From Aphelocoma coerulescens (taxonomy: Eukaryota > Chordata > Aves > Passeriformes > Corvidae), in contig NW_027184085.1 in the NCBI RefSeq assembly GCF_041296385.1, positions 56,883,109 to 56,947,108 on the forward strand: DNA of 64,000 nucleotides, written 5' to 3'. The position numbers and the translations under genes are program-made. The notes under the pieces were generated by a model. The model worked only from the letters and a program-made list of their open reading frames with translations, did not search any database and was not told where the DNA came from. Positions 12,826 to 26,036 of the stretch are shown here, in pieces; position 1 is the first letter of the stretch; each line of letters begins with the position of its first letter.

Positions 12826-15800
12826 GTAACACCTGCACAGCATCTTTGATGGGCATGTGTATATCCACCGTGTCCAAGCACTGAGCAGTTGTTTTGGGCC
12901 TTCCTTCTCAGTCTGGCATCATCTCCTTCAACTCATCTAAAGAGGAAGAAACTCAAGTCTGAGGCCACATATGCAAGCAGACATGATGTGTGATCCTACA
13001 ACTGTGTGCCAGGACATAGCCACAAAGGGTAGCTGCCAGTCTTCTGCTGAGTTCAGCATCAGTGAGGATTTTCCAACCTTCAATTGAAGGTAACTTTCAA
13101 TTTCAAGAGGAGGAAATGAAGATAATATTTTCAAAAAGCCTTCAGACAGTGTTGTTTACAGTAAGATAAGCTTAGGTTTAGTCTGGACTTATCTTGAACT
13201 GTCAAGATTGACTGAATGTGATCATTTTCCTGGAAGAAAATGCACAGCAATATCTTCAGTCAGGCCTTTTTTAATATAAGTTAATAATGGTGTGTTAAAA
13301 TCAACAGTTCTCATTTAGCTACAGAAAAAGTGACAGCAGCATTCCTAGAAGTGGACAATCATTCAGTACCAAATATTTGTTATCAGCACAAAGAGTTGAA
13401 ACTTGAATACATATAGAGCTTTCCTATGGTATACAATATTTGTGCATTGCACCAGTGTGTGCTTACTTGAGTAATTATTATTTTCCATGTACATAACTCT
13501 GGCAATCAGTCTAAGTTATTAGTAGGGAAAACAATTTTTTTTTTCACTATATATAGTGAAATAGACATTGTGTTTTCATGGATAAATGTAAGACAGTGAG
13601 TCATGGCATTAGTCTTCAGACAACTGTTACCTATATTGTAATTATAGGCACATACATGTTTGACATGAAGATTTGACTGTGGTTTAAGAGCCACATGTTT
13701 TCTAGAGAGGTAGCATTAAACATTACAAACTCTATTGTTTGGCCAAACTATCCATGTGTGCAAAGTAAACATGCTGCTTGTTGAAAAAGACAGTTTTAAG
13801 TCCGTTTACCTTTCTTGACCTCTTACACCAGTCTATAAGTTAACATTACAGAGGCCATTGTTTCTGAAATGGAGGCCATGTTTTTCAAATAGATCTATTT
13901 TGTACTTATGTTTTGTTTAGCTATAGTCACAGTACATTTTATTTTACTTTAATTACACCACAGCCCAATATTATTTCCAATGAGTAACAGTGTGTTCCTG
14001 GGAAATCATTTCAATATCATAATATGTATAGAAGTAGATATCGCCTAGCAAGTTAATGAACAAATCCTCTCTTCTGTAACCCACTAAATGACTGCAAAAA
14101 ACCCCTCAGTGCTACGTAGTAACTTGATTATTATGTGACTTATTACATTACCATTGCATACAGCTGCTTTAAACATAGAGCTGCTTTGGAACTAGAAATT
14201 CATTTTTTCAAAAATTATAAACAAGTGCTGACATGTGAAAGAGTTCTAACTGTCTTTGTGATTAGCCTAAAAATAAAAGATGTGTTTACACATTTTTATT
14301 TTTAAAAATTCAATTCAGGTCAGATTAGATAAATCAAGTGGTGCCAACAGTACATTCTAAATTTGAGTCCCTTTTTATAGAAATTTCTAACTTTAAAAAT
14401 GTTTATTATACAGAACAGAGTATTTCACATGACTTTGAAGACTGTGTTCTGCTCTTATGGCAATAAATGTCTTACACTTTTAGGCACGGCAGAAAATTAA
14501 TCAATTCTGCCAGGTAAAAATTCAGAAAGCAATTTTGTCAGATTTGTTGTTAGGGCTGTCTTTTCTCAATCAGGGTGATAGCTGTTCTCCAATCTGTTCC
14601 AATCTACTGCATTCAGAATCTGTGCATACTGTGCTGAAATTCAAAAACTACAGATTAAAAAAATATTACATGCCAAAGTTTCAGAATATAACTCTAATAT
14701 GCGAATTAATATCTTTTACCCCAAACTCTTTTGTGCAGCTTAAATGCCTGCCTGTCTGACATGTCAATTTTTTTTCTGGGCTAATAATTTCCAACATGCC
14801 CTTTGCCCTAGATCCTTGAAATAAAACAAGGATGGCATTTGTCAGCAACTTTCTCAAGTCTGCTACCTCTCATTCCATGAGCTGTCATTTGAAAAGGTAC
14901 ATTTAACTTGTGAAAAGGTCATTTTTCGGCTAAGAAGAGAGCTTGATGTTTTAGATGATTTGTGTCTTGATCCAAATTCCATTTGACTCTACAGAAATAG
15001 CTTGCACATGCCTAAGTACCTATACATCTGTATGTGCGTGTGTGCACACACATGAAAAACACAACAGGGCACCCTCCTATATTAAATAATTTCCCCTCCT
15101 TGGGAAGCACCCTCCTAGGAAGCACTGCCTCAGTCACCACCAGAGCATCATTATCACGAGCAGTAGTTACAGGTTTTTGTAGCACATAAGTCCATCAGAC
15201 CCCTGTATCAATGGTATAAGCAATGAGAAAAATCACATATAAAGGAAAGAGAAACCCCATATCAAAAAGGTCCAATTGCCTCATAGTTACCTGAGGAATA
15301 GGGGTGAGATGGGCTAGTGTAGAGTTAGTTTTCCTGTCTGTTGTTCCTGATGCTTCTGGTGGTCAATTCATTATCTGAATTAGAGCACCACGTCTTTTTC
15401 AAAATCATCCAGAATTCACCCAGGCTGTCAGGTGTCTCTGGTGATGTGTTAAAACTAGAAGGTAATATCAGCAAAACATCATCCTGCTGGCTTAAAGGGA
15501 GCTTTGGATCACCGCTGCTGCCCAAAGGACAGCTGGCACTCTTCTCAACCCAGCCAGGGAAGCCTTGCTGTCCCTCTGTCCCACAGTGGCACCAGCTGCA
15601 CAGCATGTTGGTGGCTGTGTGTGGCCTCTCTGCTGAGCAGCATGTAGCATGATCTATATGTCCTGCAAGATAAGGCTTTGCAACAGCAAATTTTCCCTGC
15701 ACCTTTGGCTGATATATGAAAGACTTTGAAAGACTGGGCCAATGGGTACCAGGTATCCACTGTCTTTAGGACAAGTCCTGTAGTTAGGTCTCTACAGCAC

Positions 15801-16708
15801 ACAACTGTTTTCCTTTCTAACAGCTGTCAAATGTTTTTCTGCAGCAAGACCGTGTATATAACAGCAGCTTGAATGTAGCTTTTTGAAACTGTTTTTGTTT
15901 CATGAGGTGAAGAATACTCCTTTTGGTCCAGTAGAGACTTTTAACTGAGTGTATAATAAAGAATTTTTTTTTCTTTCTCTCTCTTTTATATCATGTAGAA
16001 ATGTAAAGGTAATGGTGATAGGTTTTCCTCTTTGCTGATAATATAGGGTGTTTCTGACAGGAAGGAAATTCAAGATGACACATTCCTGGCTCAGTTAGGC
16101 TACTCTGACTGATGTGGTCTGGTTACCTTTTCCCCCTTATTTTCTTCTGAGAAATATATTATCACTGGGAAATCTGCACCTCAGAATGAGCCATGTATTT
16201 CTGCTACAAAGGTCAGCCAATTATATAATTTTACACGTATGTCCAATACAAATCAATTCTATTTGGCTCAAGTGCACCTAAAGAGGTCCAGAGTACATTC
16301 AATACAAATTGTATCACATTCTCCTCAGTCAAATTCCCAAGAATTTTATTTTTTTTCAGTCCACTGATGTTAAAGAATGTTAAAAGCCGGCTAAACTCAA
16401 TACAGAGACATTTCTTACCAGGTTGACGGGAATACTTAAAGATGAGACAGGCAAAAAGGCACCAAAATGAGCCCGGGATTTTGATGACCTGCAAAAACGC
16501 ACTTGGTTACTTTACACGATCAGACACAACACAGTAATTTAAATTTCATCATTGCTATACAAGTTTTCTATAGAATTATCACTCTTTTTAAATCTAAAAC
16601 TTAAAATATTTTGCTTTGTTCTATGCGGATAGCATTTATGAATCTCATTAATATGAGACAGAATTGTATCATTTAGAGTGCAGTGCTAAACATTTTATAA
16701 CATAAAGT
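12826..16708. other. Unique AT-rich noncoding DNA
   Basis: No gene or transposon is recognised. The frames on both strands at 15325-15702 overlap and show no domain. A perfect 20-nt palindrome at 13542-13561 and a short alternating GT/CA stretch near 15032-15051 are the only structures noted. Confidence 0.55.
13542..13561. repeat. Perfect 20-nt palindrome
   Basis: TTTCACTATATATAGTGAAA reads the same on both strands. It follows a T-run and is AT-rich with a TATATA centre. It could extrude a small cruciform but has no gene nearby; probably incidental. Confidence 0.6.
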
Positions 16709-16797
16709 GAATCATAGAGTCATTAGGGCTGGAAAAGCCCTCTAAGATCATCAAGTACAAACATTAACCTAACTCTGGCAGGTCCAACACTGAACAA
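16709..16797 (-). mobile_element. CR1 LINE 3' tail, very short copy
   Basis: Read on the minus strand this is the last 90 or so bases of a CR1 element. On the plus strand it starts with GAATCATAGAGTCATTAGGG, the reverse of the octamer tail, and continues through AAGATCATCAAGTACAAAC and CTGGCAGGTCCAACAC, both familiar from CR1 tails. It stops at 16797, exactly where a second CR1 tail begins. The copy therefore appears to be a heavily 5'-truncated insertion joined to the 3' end of its neighbour. Confidence 0.85.
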
Positions 16798-16798
16798 C

Positions 16799-17005
16799 AG
16801 AATTATAGAATTGTTAAGGTTGAAAAAGACCCTTAAGATCATCAAGTCCAACCATCGACATAGCACCACCACCATATTCACCTCTAAACCATGTACCTAA
16901 GTGCTACATCCACACAGTTTTAAACACTTCCAGGGACAGGGACTCAATAATCACTTTGACAGTCAGTCTTTCTCAATGGTTGACCAGGCTTCTGGTGAAG
17001 AAAAA
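16799..17005 (-). mobile_element. CR1 LINE 3' tail, second copy
   Basis: The plus strand begins AGAATTATAGAATTGTTAAG, the octamer end, then TTAAGATCATCAAGTCCAAC, ACCTAAGTGCTACATCC (CR1 has a near-identical CCCAAGTGCCACATC block), CACTTCCAGGGACAGGGACTC and a diverged CTGGTGAAGAAA. The order and spacing match avian CR1 read in reverse. Similarity fades after about 17005, so the 5' end is approximate. No reading frame survives. The copy lies head-to-tail with the one at 16709-16797. Confidence 0.88.
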
Positions 17006-19031
17006 GGGACCACTAAGTTCTGTAATGATGTATCTGTTGATTTCAGTCCAGAAAGTTACACTTTGGTTTAGGCATCAGGCAGCATTTCTGTCTTTGACAG
17101 GTATCCAAAGCAGTCTACCCAATGTTTCTGTTAGTTAAAGAGACTTCTGTCTTTTCTACTCCAAGTGGATAGGCTACTTGAAAAAGCCCCGTGGCAGAAG
17201 AAAACAAACATGTCTGCTGATACCGGGTACAGGGCATTTTTACCGCTGTGCTGGGCCGAACTTAACTCTGTGAAGCCCTGAGTTTAGCAGTCAGTGCACA
17301 CCTGCAGCCCATGGGAAGGCAGCTGCTGGCCCGGGGCGGCAGCAGGACAAGTCTGACCATCAAACCTGTACCTCTGCAACTCTGGAGCAGATGCACTTCT
17401 ACTGATTAGGTGTGGGCTTTACTAATAAGGCGTTTTTGACTCAGCACACAGCCTAACTGTGCTTGCACAAACTGCATCTTTGCTACCGGTTATACTCAGA
17501 GGACTATGTCTTTCTGCCTCAGACCAGCGCTGCCTGCATGGATATCACCTTAGCAAGAACAAAAAAGACAACTGTGAAGAGGCAGACAATCACTAACAGT
17601 TATAAATTATTCAAGAACAAAATGTTCAAGTAATATTAACCTAAAGATATCATCACCCATTTTTCTCCAATGGATGAAATCACCTATTTAGTATTCAAGT
17701 GTTACTACCTAAATAAAACTGATTGATGTTAACTGAGCAGTCTGGGAGAAAATTTCATCAGGATGCCCAAATTCTGTTCCTTCTTGCTTAATCAATCACT
17801 CCTCTGATAAGTTGTGCAGCATTTTGTTACAAAAGCCTTAGCAAGGAAACTAGTGTGTGGCAAAATGAATAAAACATTTGCCTCAGTGCTAGAGTAATGA
17901 CCCTTAAGTGCCTTAGAAAAATGAGCTGCAAGGACTTCTTCCTTTTACAGAGCGACTCAAAGTAACTGCTAATAAGGTAAAAAGGATGATGTTTAAGGGT
18001 GGGGATAAAACAGGGTATGCACCACTTACTTGAGTGTCAGCCCAATCCCTACACAAGTACACATCCATGGGATCCTGAGGTATGAGTTTGTTTTTATCCC
18101 CTCACCTCTTTCCTATACCTGCTTTTACACCAGCATTAATCACCTTCATCTTTTCTCATTCTGCTTTCATGGAGCTTATTGTGTCACCATAAAGACATTG
18201 ATCAAGTGGTGGCTGACAGGATGCAGCTATTTACTTTGAAGCAGTGGGAGCATACAGGGCAGGGAAGCACGGTGAAAATCTGCATTGGCTGGCACTTACA
18301 ATTCCTGAACAATTCATACGTCTCCTTGAACACGTCCCCAAAGGCAAAGAATAATGACTTAGGTTTCCTTAAAGAAATGTCATTTTTATCTGATGCATAA
18401 AGTAGTAAAGGAAGAAAAAACCACTACATATGAAGTGTGCTTAAAAAGACTTATTTAAAGATAATTACAGAGAAATGTAAAACCAGTGACTGAATGGTGG
18501 AGGATTATTTACTGTCATTTCAAATTAACTTACTTTAAATCCATCTAAAGCGTACTTGCAGTCAAGATGAGGCCTTTCTTCTGACTTCTATTCTAAAAGT
18601 AGAAAGGGAGAAAGAAGAGGGACCACTGGTTTTGGGTGTGTATTTAATTTGATAATATAATTGGTAGACAGCTGCTGACAACAAAATGCTCCTTTAAGAA
18701 AGCACTGATTTAAAAACTAGTGTGAGGTCATGTAACCTCATTATTCTCTTTACATCTTCCATTAGGTCAAAATACCAATACCTTTTGCAGTAACTTTCAT
18801 CTCAGGCAGCATATGCCAGTGTTTCACTTTCAACTCTGACTTCTTTATTCTTCAGAAGGGTTACAATCTGCAACACCACTGTTTCATTTTCATTACATTG
18901 CTGTTCTATCTTTTAGGGGAAATCATTTTCACATTGTGTTATTCTTATACTCCTTAACAAAGTTTAGAAAGAAAAAGAAAAGATGAATCCTTATAAATTA
19001 AGAGATCCCAGTTTGATAGCACTTTCCAAAT
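17006..19031. other. Unique noncoding DNA
   Basis: No gene or named repeat is recognised. A short GC-richer piece at about 17215-17345 keeps several CpG sites and ends in a GCCCGGGGCGGC-like run (near 17330-17341). It has no frame or repeat signature. The rest is AT-rich unique sequence. Confidence 0.5.
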
Positions 19032-19110
19032 AAAAAAAAAAAAAAAAAAAAAAAGGAAAAATAAAAAGAAAGAAAGAAAAAGGAAAAAGAAAAAGGAAAA
19101 TAAAAGAAAG
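19032..19110 (+). repeat. Poly(A) and GAAA-rich purine tract
   Basis: A run of 23 A (19032-19054) is followed by GGAAAAA, AAAGAAAG and AGGAAAAAGA units to about 19110, almost all purine on the plus strand. It could be the tail of an old retrotransposed sequence, but nothing recognisable lies upstream, so it is called as simple sequence. Length polymorphism is likely. Confidence 0.9.
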
Positions 19111-19697
19111 CTCTATTATCCAAATAGTTTGCTTGAAAAGGATATGCAGCAGTGGAACATTCAAATCCCAGCTGTCTAAGCTGAAGTCATTGATGTGTAT
19201 TATCTTCAGGCTGGTGTCACTAATAAGGCAGCTTTAAAAGGACAGTTCTTAAAGCCTGGACAATTTCTTTGGGCTAAAACTCTGAGGACACCCTCTCTAT
19301 CCTTTACCTGAAAAAAAGAAATCCTCTTGTGTGTGAACATATAAAAAATTTGTCTCCTCTTGCTGGGCTTTCTCAGTCTTTCTCAGAGTTTCTTTTCTTG
19401 ACTCGTAATACCCTTTCTGTACAAGGCTAAGACAAGACCATTTCTGAACATTTACACAGAATAGTAGTAAAGTTCTCTGAGTGATTAGCAGCATTCAAAG
19501 CCCTCCTTGCAAGTCTTCCATAGGTATCTGCTGCTGCTTTCCTTAACCTCCTTAGAAGGAAGATTTTAGGAGAAAGCTTAATGTATTCTATCTATAATTT
19601 CATGGCATTGATGTAAATGTACTGACCTACAAATTTCTTAGTTTCATAGTTTTGTTTTGAGTAAGCTTGTATTTTCTGACTCCTTGACTAATTATTT

Positions 19698-19722
19698 GGG
19701 GGGGTGGGGAGGTGAGGGGAGG
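19698..19722 (+). other. Potential G-quadruplex tract
   Basis: Seven G (19698-19704), T, four G (19706-19709), AGGTGA, then four G (19716-19719) and AGG. The first run can be split into two G3 tracts, giving four tracts with loops of 1-6 nt, so an intramolecular quadruplex on the plus strand is possible. No nearby promoter is seen. Confidence 0.5.
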
Positions 19723-21644
19723 AGCTAGGTCTTACCAGTCTCACCCCCAGAACAAAATCTGATCCTGTAAACTGGTTACAATAAAATAGGCATTTTTCCC
19801 TTTAGCTATTGCTTGAAAGTGTTATCAGAAAAGCCAATTTCCATCTTGGTGTATTGCACATTCAATACAATAAATTTCAAATGATAAGGTATAAAGGAAA
19901 AGAAGGCTTAAGAGGGCTTAAACAAAACAATGATGATACTAAGACTGTTTAATTTTTTTTTTTTTTGTAAAGGTTCAACAAAAGATGCAATTATATTTAT
20001 AGATTTATTAAGGTCTTTTAAGTGTCATTGTCAGATGTTTATTTCATTGCAACTCTTCTGGTATCTGGCTGGAAAACTGTTACGGTTTCCCATAAGCAGA
20101 GGTATATCTTTAAGGATAAACTGTACCACAAACTTCTGATAAAACTCATGTATGAAATGCCTAAGTTATGCAAGTTATAGAGTCGCTCAGCTTGATCAAT
20201 CTACAATACAACCTGAAATGCCAAAGGTTTTGTAAAAAAATAAAGTAACTTCATGCATTAAAAATTGAACTAATAAAGAAAACAAAGAATCAATATCTCT
20301 GCCCTGAAGTGGAATATGAACATTTTTAAAATTTACATCTCATATGATTTGAAATTTAAAATAGCCATAAAACTCTATTTTTTTAACATCTCTAAAAATT
20401 AATTATTCCCAGAACTATGATTCTATGTACTATTTTCAATTCACTGTGAATATTAATCTTTGTAAATCAGTGAAAAAAAATTATGTTGATCATATAATGG
20501 CAGATATCACGTGTAGTAAGATCATTCATTAGGCTGACAAAATTCCAGGCAGAAGCACTGTATATAACAAAGTGCTAGGAAACACACTAGAAGATGAAAT
20601 TCAGCTCTTGGGAGTGGTCTGGAACGATCTCTCCTTGTCTTCAAACTCTGACTCTAAAACAAGACATCAGGATATACTGGTGTCAGACTGTAGCAGCACT
20701 GTGTTGCTACCTAGAGCTCAGTTACTTGAGGAAAAAGAATGAACAAAACAATTTGGGCAAATGGAGTAACTGTCTCCAGACCCAGCTCTCAAAACTAATT
20801 AAAATTTCCTCAAGGTTTTTGCTTCTGGTTTCTTTGCATAATCTCAGTTATTACTATGTAGACGTGGAATTCTGAAGCACTGCTCAAAAAGACCAGTTTT
20901 GGAAAAATTTCACCTAAAATGGATGTCCCATCAGTCCAGGATTGTGATTTCAATAAAGGGATTTTCATCCTGGTGGAACATTGCCATGAGATTTGATGGT
21001 TTCAGCTGTGTTTTGGGTCAAGATGTGAGACTTCCACACTTGGTACTCAGGGATGGCCTCTGTTTGGACTTCATAAAGCCTACAAGCTATTCTAGTATTT
21101 TAAAATACAGTGAATTAAGCCACATTCTGAATTTTGCTAGCAGCAAATGGACTGTGAGCACTCAGCATGGTGGATTTACCTGCATAAATCAAAGGTAAAT
21201 ACACTTGAGATTGAGAAAATACACCTGTATAAAAGCCAACCAGGATTTAGACCAGAATGAATAAATAAGCATATCACAGAGTGATTGTATGTACTTTTGA
21301 TCTGCCTCATACATTCACACACTGAAGAACACATGGGCTGGAAAAAAAAAATTTCTGCCTTTCCTTACTCAGAGAGAGCGCCACTTTGCACTTCAGGCCT
21401 CCAAAATCAATGAATTGATTTCCATCAATACCTCAAAGACTAAGATTATTTAACTTATAGTTTAGGGAAGGAATGTATAAGGAGTCTGTTTTGATACATT
21501 TTTCCAGGCCTCTTCAGTCAACAAAATAATGTCCTTTCTAGCCATGTCAAAAATGTATATGGTAGATGTTAACATAACTGATGCACTCCTTAGGTGAGGA
21601 AAAAAGCCATTCAGTGAAAACTAGTATCTTAATAGATGCTGCAT

Positions 21645-21680
21645 GCAACAACAACAAAGAGAGAGAGAGAAAGAGAAGAA
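21645..21680 (+). repeat. CAA/GA simple repeat
   Basis: CAACAACAACAA runs directly into AGAGAGAGAGAGAAAGAGAAG. Compound microsatellite; no other content. Confidence 0.85.
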
Positions 21681-22190
21681 TCTTGACAACATATTTTATT
21701 CTAATTTGTTACGCTGCCTTAGCACTTTCCAAAGGTACAGTGAAGCATTTGACAGACTTGCACGTGCCAGGGATGCCCCAGAAATATTTTCTCTGTGATT
21801 AACTGTCAAAGACTTACAGACATGCTTCTGGTCTAGTCTGAACTCACCTTTACAACAGTAAAGTTTGCTCAACACCTTTCTCCAAGAATTAAGACAATAT
21901 GATTTAGACGTTTGCTAGACAATCAGTTGCATTTAGAAAAAAAATTACTTGAAAATTCCATAAGTGTAGGGGGAAAGAAAGGACATTAAGTTTTTATTAA
22001 AACAGATAAGAGGGTTGCTATCAGTGCATCAGTTTCCTATCGCCTGCTGAATGAGAATTCAGGACTCTGTAAATGATACACTGTCGGAAAACGCCTCTGG
22101 ATACGCAGCAAGAGCAAAATAGCAGCTTCATTTTCCTGCAGAACTTAATCTTATGAAATATTTATTTAAGAAATGGAAAGTAATTAAAAA

Positions 22191-22237
22191 TGTGTGAGTG
22201 TGTGTGTATGTGTGTGGGCATGTGTGCATGGGCATGG
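22191..22237 (+). repeat. TG-rich microsatellite
   Basis: Imperfect TG dinucleotide repeat (TGTGTGAG, TGTGTGTATG, TGTGTGGGCA, TGTGTGCATG, GGCATGG). The interruptions suggest an old, probably stable locus; Z-DNA potential is modest. Confidence 0.9.
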
Positions 22238-22936
22238 TTTTTTGAGAAAGTTCTTAGATTTGAGTGTACACTCTTGTATATCACTCATATATATCAAGTA
22301 TCCCTAGAATGAAAACATCTTTGAACATGATGCTAGAACTTTTAGTCTATTCTCTAAAGAGACATTTTTGTCCAAAATAATGAAGGCCACAAGTTTTGAA
22401 CTATATGTGCCGAATATAATAAACAGTGACAGTCACTTCTTGTCTCATGTAGAATGTCAGTTTCTGCTCATAGAGGAAATATTGGCCAGGGTTTTCATAA
22501 GTTGACTGTATATTGGATTTGCATTAAAGTGCAGACAGGGTGAAAACTGGCAGAAGACATTTGTCCATCAAAACTCATCCTAAACTGGATTCTCTTGTCG
22601 CTTCTGTATACTTTCACTGACTTGCACAGAGTTTCCTCTGAGTCACTCTCACTTGAGATGAAAATGAGATGCACTGTTTTGTAATGCTCACATGAGGTTT
22701 TAAACCCATTCATGCTCATTTATATTTTAGTACTGAGTCCAGAAGCCACACTCATACTGTCCTCTGCTCTTCAATGTATGGCAGGTTGTCTCCTCCAAAG
22801 CAAGTCTGAAAAGATAATTGGACTTCTTTTTCTTCCTCCTAAAATTGGAGGAAGTAGAATTTAAATACTGAAGCAATCCTGTGGGGTTGTTTTACGTTGT
22901 TGTCCTTCAAACAATGTACATTGTTACGTACAAGCG

Positions 22937-22971
22937 TATATCTATATATACATATATATATAATAAATACA
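22937..22971. repeat. TA-rich microsatellite
   Basis: GTATATCTATATATACATATATATATAATAAATAC-like alternating TA/CA sequence. Simple repeat only. Confidence 0.85.
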
Positions 22972-23563
22972 TACCAGTTTCAGGAATAATTATTTCCAAA
23001 TATATTCATACCATGAATTTTTTTGCCTGAAGCAGCTCCCGTTCTCATCTTTCTGATAACAATTAGGGAGGAAAAAAATGGGTTAAGTGCCACTCCTCTT
23101 TTCAACCTCTGTTGATTAGAGATAAGACAATGTATTTGGAAATATTTAAAACATTGACATTATTGACATTGCAGACAGGAGAGGAAAGGTTTTGTCACTG
23201 TCAGTCCAAGTCTATCCCTCACAGCACATCCCTCCCAGCAGCTTGGAGTCTGGGGCACACATGAGTAGTTTGCACACTTTCCTGGGGGCAGCCTGGCAGG
23301 GACCCAGCATAGGTGGGGATGCTATACTACCACCAGTAATACATGTGACAGGAGAAAAGCAGAGATACCCAGTCTGGGCTTATTCTAGCTGCAGTGAAAA
23401 GAGGTGAGCATAAGTGCTCCTTCCTGCCAAGGCCTTTACCAAAGTCTTAAGCTTCATGCAGACGGAACCATGGAGCTAAAATCTAAATGTGTGGCCCAGG
23501 ATGCTCATCCTAAGTAGTGGAATAATTTGTTTTTCCATACTAAATATAGACCCAGGACATACT

Positions 23564-23593
23564 TCCCCGCCCTCTCCTCCCCCTCCCCCCCAC
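23564..23593 (-). other. C-rich tract, G-quadruplex or i-motif candidate
   Basis: The plus strand reads CCCC GCCCTCTCCTCC CCCTCCCCCC CACCC. On the minus strand this gives at least four runs of three or more G with short loops, a good intramolecular quadruplex pattern. It is isolated in AT-rich DNA with no promoter elements recognised. Confidence 0.45.
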
Positions 23594-26020
23594 CCTATTT
23601 CTGTCTTCTTCCTAGAGACAAGTTTATAATTTCTATAATTTAACCTATTTTACTTGCATTTTCCCATTTCCTTTCATGGGGCATCTTATAAGCACTATGC
23701 GCGTTACACTTGATCAGAAGAAGAAACATTACACCTCTTCTCATTTGTGATAAAAAATCCTTCTTTTCATTCCAATCATTCCTCAGTGGGTTTTCCTCTA
23801 TAATTTGGTCTAGTTCTCAGTCGTTCTCCCCGCTTTCCCTTACATACTTGTATATCTACATGCAAACACCAACAAAAATGGGGATTACACTGTGAGATCA
23901 AGAGTAAACCATCAAGAGCTGACTGTAGGACTCAGGATTCCCCTTTGTGGCTTGCAGGTTTAGATTATTATGTTTTGTGGAGGACTGTAACAGAACCACA
24001 AGCAAAGTTGATCAGCTTTTAAGGTTTCATTTAAAATTCAGAGCACTTACGGACTGCTACAGATCCATGCAGTCAGAATGAGATGAGGCAGTAAGCATGA
24101 AGAATGCAAAATATATTAGTCCTCATTTAATACCAGGAAAGTCACTATTCTTCTTTCATGTACTTGATCGGCAATTTTGTATGCATTACTTTCAGAAAGT
24201 AATGTTTTGTATGAGCAGACTTTTGCCAATAAAATGTCACAATGACTAAAATGAGGACAGTAAAGTATCTTTTGTTCCTTTTTTCACAGAAAATAGCAAT
24301 AGATTCAATATTATATAATTACAGAGACTGAGAGAAATAGAGTGTAAAGAATTTGAGTATGCTTGTGCCATTAAACTAAAAGGTATTAAACTCTTTATTT
24401 ATTTCATTTTACTGCAAATACTCCTATGCCAGGCAGCACTTTCAAGGCCTTAAACACTAGGAACATGTAGATTTGTCGGAAAAGATCGCAAGAATCAGAT
24501 GGGATGACAAAACCTAACATACTTTCATGGAAGCTATTACGAGTGAGGGCACTTAAAAGAAACAGCAAATATTCAAATAGTTTTAGTGTGCAGTTGGTTG
24601 ATTTGCTAGTGTTAGCATCAAGTGGTATGGATAAATCAGGAGTATTGGCATTTAGACTGTGATGATTACCATCACTGTCAAGCAGTCTCTTTCCAGTCTG
24701 TGATATATACACCTTTGTGTATTGCCATTTAAAATACAGTGCTGCTGTCATCTATAAAAAGTATTTTCTTTGGGAAATTATCCAGTCATGGCAAATTTTT
24801 AAAATCCCATAAAAGGAGAAGTGATCAAAGATTATCATCCAGGCACAGAATATGATAATGGAATTTCTTCACTCCAGTTCATAACACCCACGGAACAAAA
24901 TAACATAATTTTTTGATGAAGTTACATGTGACCTTGGTACCTCCCTGAGCTCAGTGAAGAAATTCCATAATCTGTCTCTGATAATGAGTACATTTTTTAT
25001 ACTGGTAAGAAAATACACTTCTCCCAGTTTCTACCTGAGAAGAACTTTACTGAACACTTCAGTCTGCAGAAGCAAACCAAAAGCCAAAGCCTGTTCACAG
25101 ATTTGTTCAAGACACATAATTAAACTGCATCTGTGCCTCGGTGCACAACTCTGGGGTCAAAGCTTACACAGTGCTTTGAGATCCTTGAAGTAAAGAGGCA
25201 ATAAATACCATGATAATAAACCTTGGTCTGCAGCAGTCCAGCAAGGATGGTTGATACTAAAGCGGCCATGATGGAAAAATCTGCTGTGTAAAATCTACCA
25301 TGAATGTTTTGGAAGGAAGTAAAACCTCAATAAACTTATATTAAAAAAAAAGTGTTAAGCAGATTCTTTTGCAGACTTAAACAAACAAAATCTTGAAAAA
25401 GGTGAAACTAGTCTAAAATTAAATCTGAAGCTGAAAGATTACAAAAGTAGTAGTGGCAGTTTGCCTCTCTCAGGCCATAAAGCAGTGAACTGAAATACAT
25501 TCACTGGAAGATTTTTGGAATTTCACATAAAGAGCAGAAAATAGTATTTCCAAAGATTCTGACACACAACTAGTCCTTCAAAAAGTCAAGATCCTTCTGT
25601 CTAGCCCTTAAGCTTTTCAGCACTTTCTGTTTGATCTTAGGCCACTGACTTTGGACAGCAGCTTCAATCACTGTTCACATGCAAGTGACTTGATGCCAAG
25701 AACAACTTTGTTTGGCAGCAGGAGCTGACACATATGCTTTAGCTCTCCTGCAGTACTACATGTGTCTTCCAAAAACTGCGGTTAGAGAGGTAATAAAGAT
25801 CTAACTGTTACAGCATATTAGTGAGGAGATATACAGTCCCTGACTAAAGGTCTGGAAAAAGATCCAAGTTTGGAGCTTTGGTTTTTATTCAGATGTCTTT
25901 TTCTAAGTAACGTTTCACTTGGATTTTGATAGACTTTATCAGTATCATTGTTTATTGGAGGTGGATGAATGTTGAAAAGAGATAAGATATTTTTTAGCAA
26001 CTTCTGGGCAAAACAAACAA

Positions 26021-26036
26021 GGGGGAGGAGGGAGGG
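26021..26036 (+). other. Short G-rich tract
   Basis: Runs GGGGG, GG, GGG, GGG separated by single A. Only three tracts reach three G, so quadruplex potential is marginal. Confidence 0.4.

Larger units (their letters stand above)
19111..22190. other. Unique noncoding DNA with minor simple repeats
   Basis: No gene or transposon is recognised. The segment holds the G-rich tract at 19698-19722 and a mixed CAA/GA repeat at 21645-21680. Frames at 20594-20875 and 20899-21198 show no domain. Confidence 0.55.

Noticed and set aside
19032..19110. Poly(A) tract as the tail of a processed pseudogene
   Set aside because: No gene-like sequence precedes it and no target-site duplication was seen; it continues into GAAA simple repeat.
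20421..20436. CTATGATTCTATG-like word as a CR1 3' end
   Set aside because: Only the octamer-like word matches; none of the adjoining CR1 tail is present.
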